A stretch of DNA of 14,883 nucleotides from CALEUX01 sp037439945 (GTDB lineage Bacteria; Bacteroidota; Bacteroidia; Bacteroidales; Marinilabiliaceae): the NCBI GenBank assembly GCA_037439945.1, contig JBBIVA010000097.1:1-14883 (forward strand), given 5' to 3'. Below are positions 14,586-14,883 of this stretch, piece by piece. The notes beneath the pieces were generated by a model. The model ran no database searches. It saw only the letters and a program-made list of their open reading frames with translations, and was not told the origin of the DNA. Numbering within the stretch: position 1 is the stretch's first letter; every line of letters begins with the position of its first letter. The translations under genes were made by a program, and so were the position numbers.

Positions 14586-14740
14586 GGCCGGATGGCTTGT
14601 CCCGATACATCGGGGGAACTCGCCTGATGAATTTTGGCCCCGCCGGTTTTCAATTTACTACGTGGGCCCTGGATAATTTGTAAACAAAGCGGCAAAGCCA
14701 AGCAGACTTCGTTGATCTCCTATTCATCAGGGTTTTTGTT
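14586..14740 (+). repeat. GC-rich structured island, possible small RNA or dispersed repeat
   Basis: The stretch 14587-14646 is about 63% G+C by hand count, far above the surrounding AT-rich spacer. It contains the palindrome at 14599-14619, GGCCC...GGGCC arms (14636-14640 with 14664-14668), and a perfect 10-bp inverted pair CCTGATGAAT (14623-14632) and ATTCATCAGG (14722-14731). The latter is followed on the plus strand by GTTTTTGTTT, like a terminator tail. GC-rich islands in AT-rich genomes often mark structured RNAs, but no known RNA family was recognised. A dispersed repeat unit is equally possible. Confidence 0.35.
14599..14619 (-). repeat. Second copy of the CCCGA/TCGGG palindrome
   Basis: Read on the minus strand: GTTCCCCCGA, loop TGTA, TCGGGAC. 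Both arms (10 and 7 bases) are identical to 3195-3215 on the plus strand and only the loop differs. Here the stem CCCGAT/ATCGGG has 6 pairs with a 2-base loop, or 5 pairs with a 4-base loop. Both copies are intergenic. Confidence 0.6.
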
Positions 14741-14883
14741 TAACTAATCATGCTCTATTCATAAGTAATTAATTTTTAAACCATTCCCGACTTTGTGATA
14801 GCGTTAACATTTTGATTATAATTATATAATAACACTACTGTCCGATAAATTTTTCGATAAGATGCTATAATGCCAACTAATTG

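Larger units (their letters stand above)
14493..14883. other. Non-coding right end with a GC-rich island
   Basis: No convincing gene. A frame running 14431-14676 is mostly antisense to the exporter start and then crosses the repeat island; it shows no domain. The segment holds the island at 14586-14740 and the palindrome at 14599-14619, both listed separately. From about 14740 to the end it is AT-rich spacer. CACTACTGTCCGATAAA (14833-14849) faintly resembles insertion-sequence ends seen in Bacteroidota, but the window stops too soon to judge. Confidence 0.5.

Noticed and set aside
14431..14676. 81-codon frame ending IYYVGPG, considered as a GIY-YIG nuclease relic
   Set aside because: Only the YYVG string is suggestive. 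The frame overlaps the exporter start antisense and then runs through palindromic repeat DNA; no other motif is present.
1..14883. tRNA, rRNA, tmRNA or CRISPR array
   Set aside because: No T-loop-like GTTCGAnTC block with acceptor stem, no rRNA-like segment, and no regularly spaced direct repeats were seen on either strand by eye.

Overview
The window looks like chromosome from an AT-rich member of the Bacteroidota, probably a Bacteroidales/Marinilabiliales-type organism. This is an inference from several signs. Starts mostly lack Shine-Dalgarno sequences, and one clear promoter matches the Bacteroidota -33/-7 consensus (TTTG, 18 bases, TAATTTTG) upstream of miaA. An ECF sigma factor overlaps a membrane-anchored protein that ends in an outer-membrane-type beta-barrel domain. 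Protein features such as the Yip1 protein and the cyclase-HD fusion fit the same phylum.

Layout, left to right: (1) 1-624, non-coding, with two strong hairpins at the extreme left. (2) pheT (+), the beta subunit of phenylalanyl-tRNA synthetase. (3) A 759-base gap (3073-3831) holding a dispersed palindrome, a hairpin with a T-run on the minus strand, and two 'hairpin, AACC-rich leader, ATGAAAAA' modules. The second module opens a 42-codon frame that may be a relic of a larger exported protein. (4) An exported papain-fold peptidase of the bleomycin hydrolase type (-). (5) A 577-base AT-rich gap. (6) A membrane-anchored metallophosphoesterase (+), overlapping tail to tail with (7) a coiled-coil, class III cyclase-like, HD-phosphohydrolase fusion (-). 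(8) miaA (-), upstream of the fusion gene. (9) A Yip1-family membrane protein and smpB (+), 4 bases apart. (10) An ECF sigma factor and its overlapping partner (+), which carries an N-terminal anti-sigma-like stretch, one membrane helix and a C-terminal barrel domain. (11) A type I ABC exporter (-), with no spacer between its stop codon and that of (10). (12) 14493-14883, non-coding, with a GC-rich structured island that carries a second copy of the palindrome seen near 3200.

Functionally the window mixes translation housekeeping (pheT, miaA, smpB) with envelope and signalling genes (peptidase, phosphoesterase, cyclase-HD, Yip1, sigma/barrel pair, ABC exporter). The two most unusual coding regions are the cyclase-HD fusion, which lacks one of the two expected metal-binding aspartates, and the sigma partner that joins an anti-sigma-like N-terminus to a barrel domain. 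The most unusual non-coding signals are the shared 17-base palindrome arms at 3195-3215 and 14599-14619 and the paired leader modules at 3481-3660. No tRNA, rRNA, CRISPR array or intact transposase was seen.
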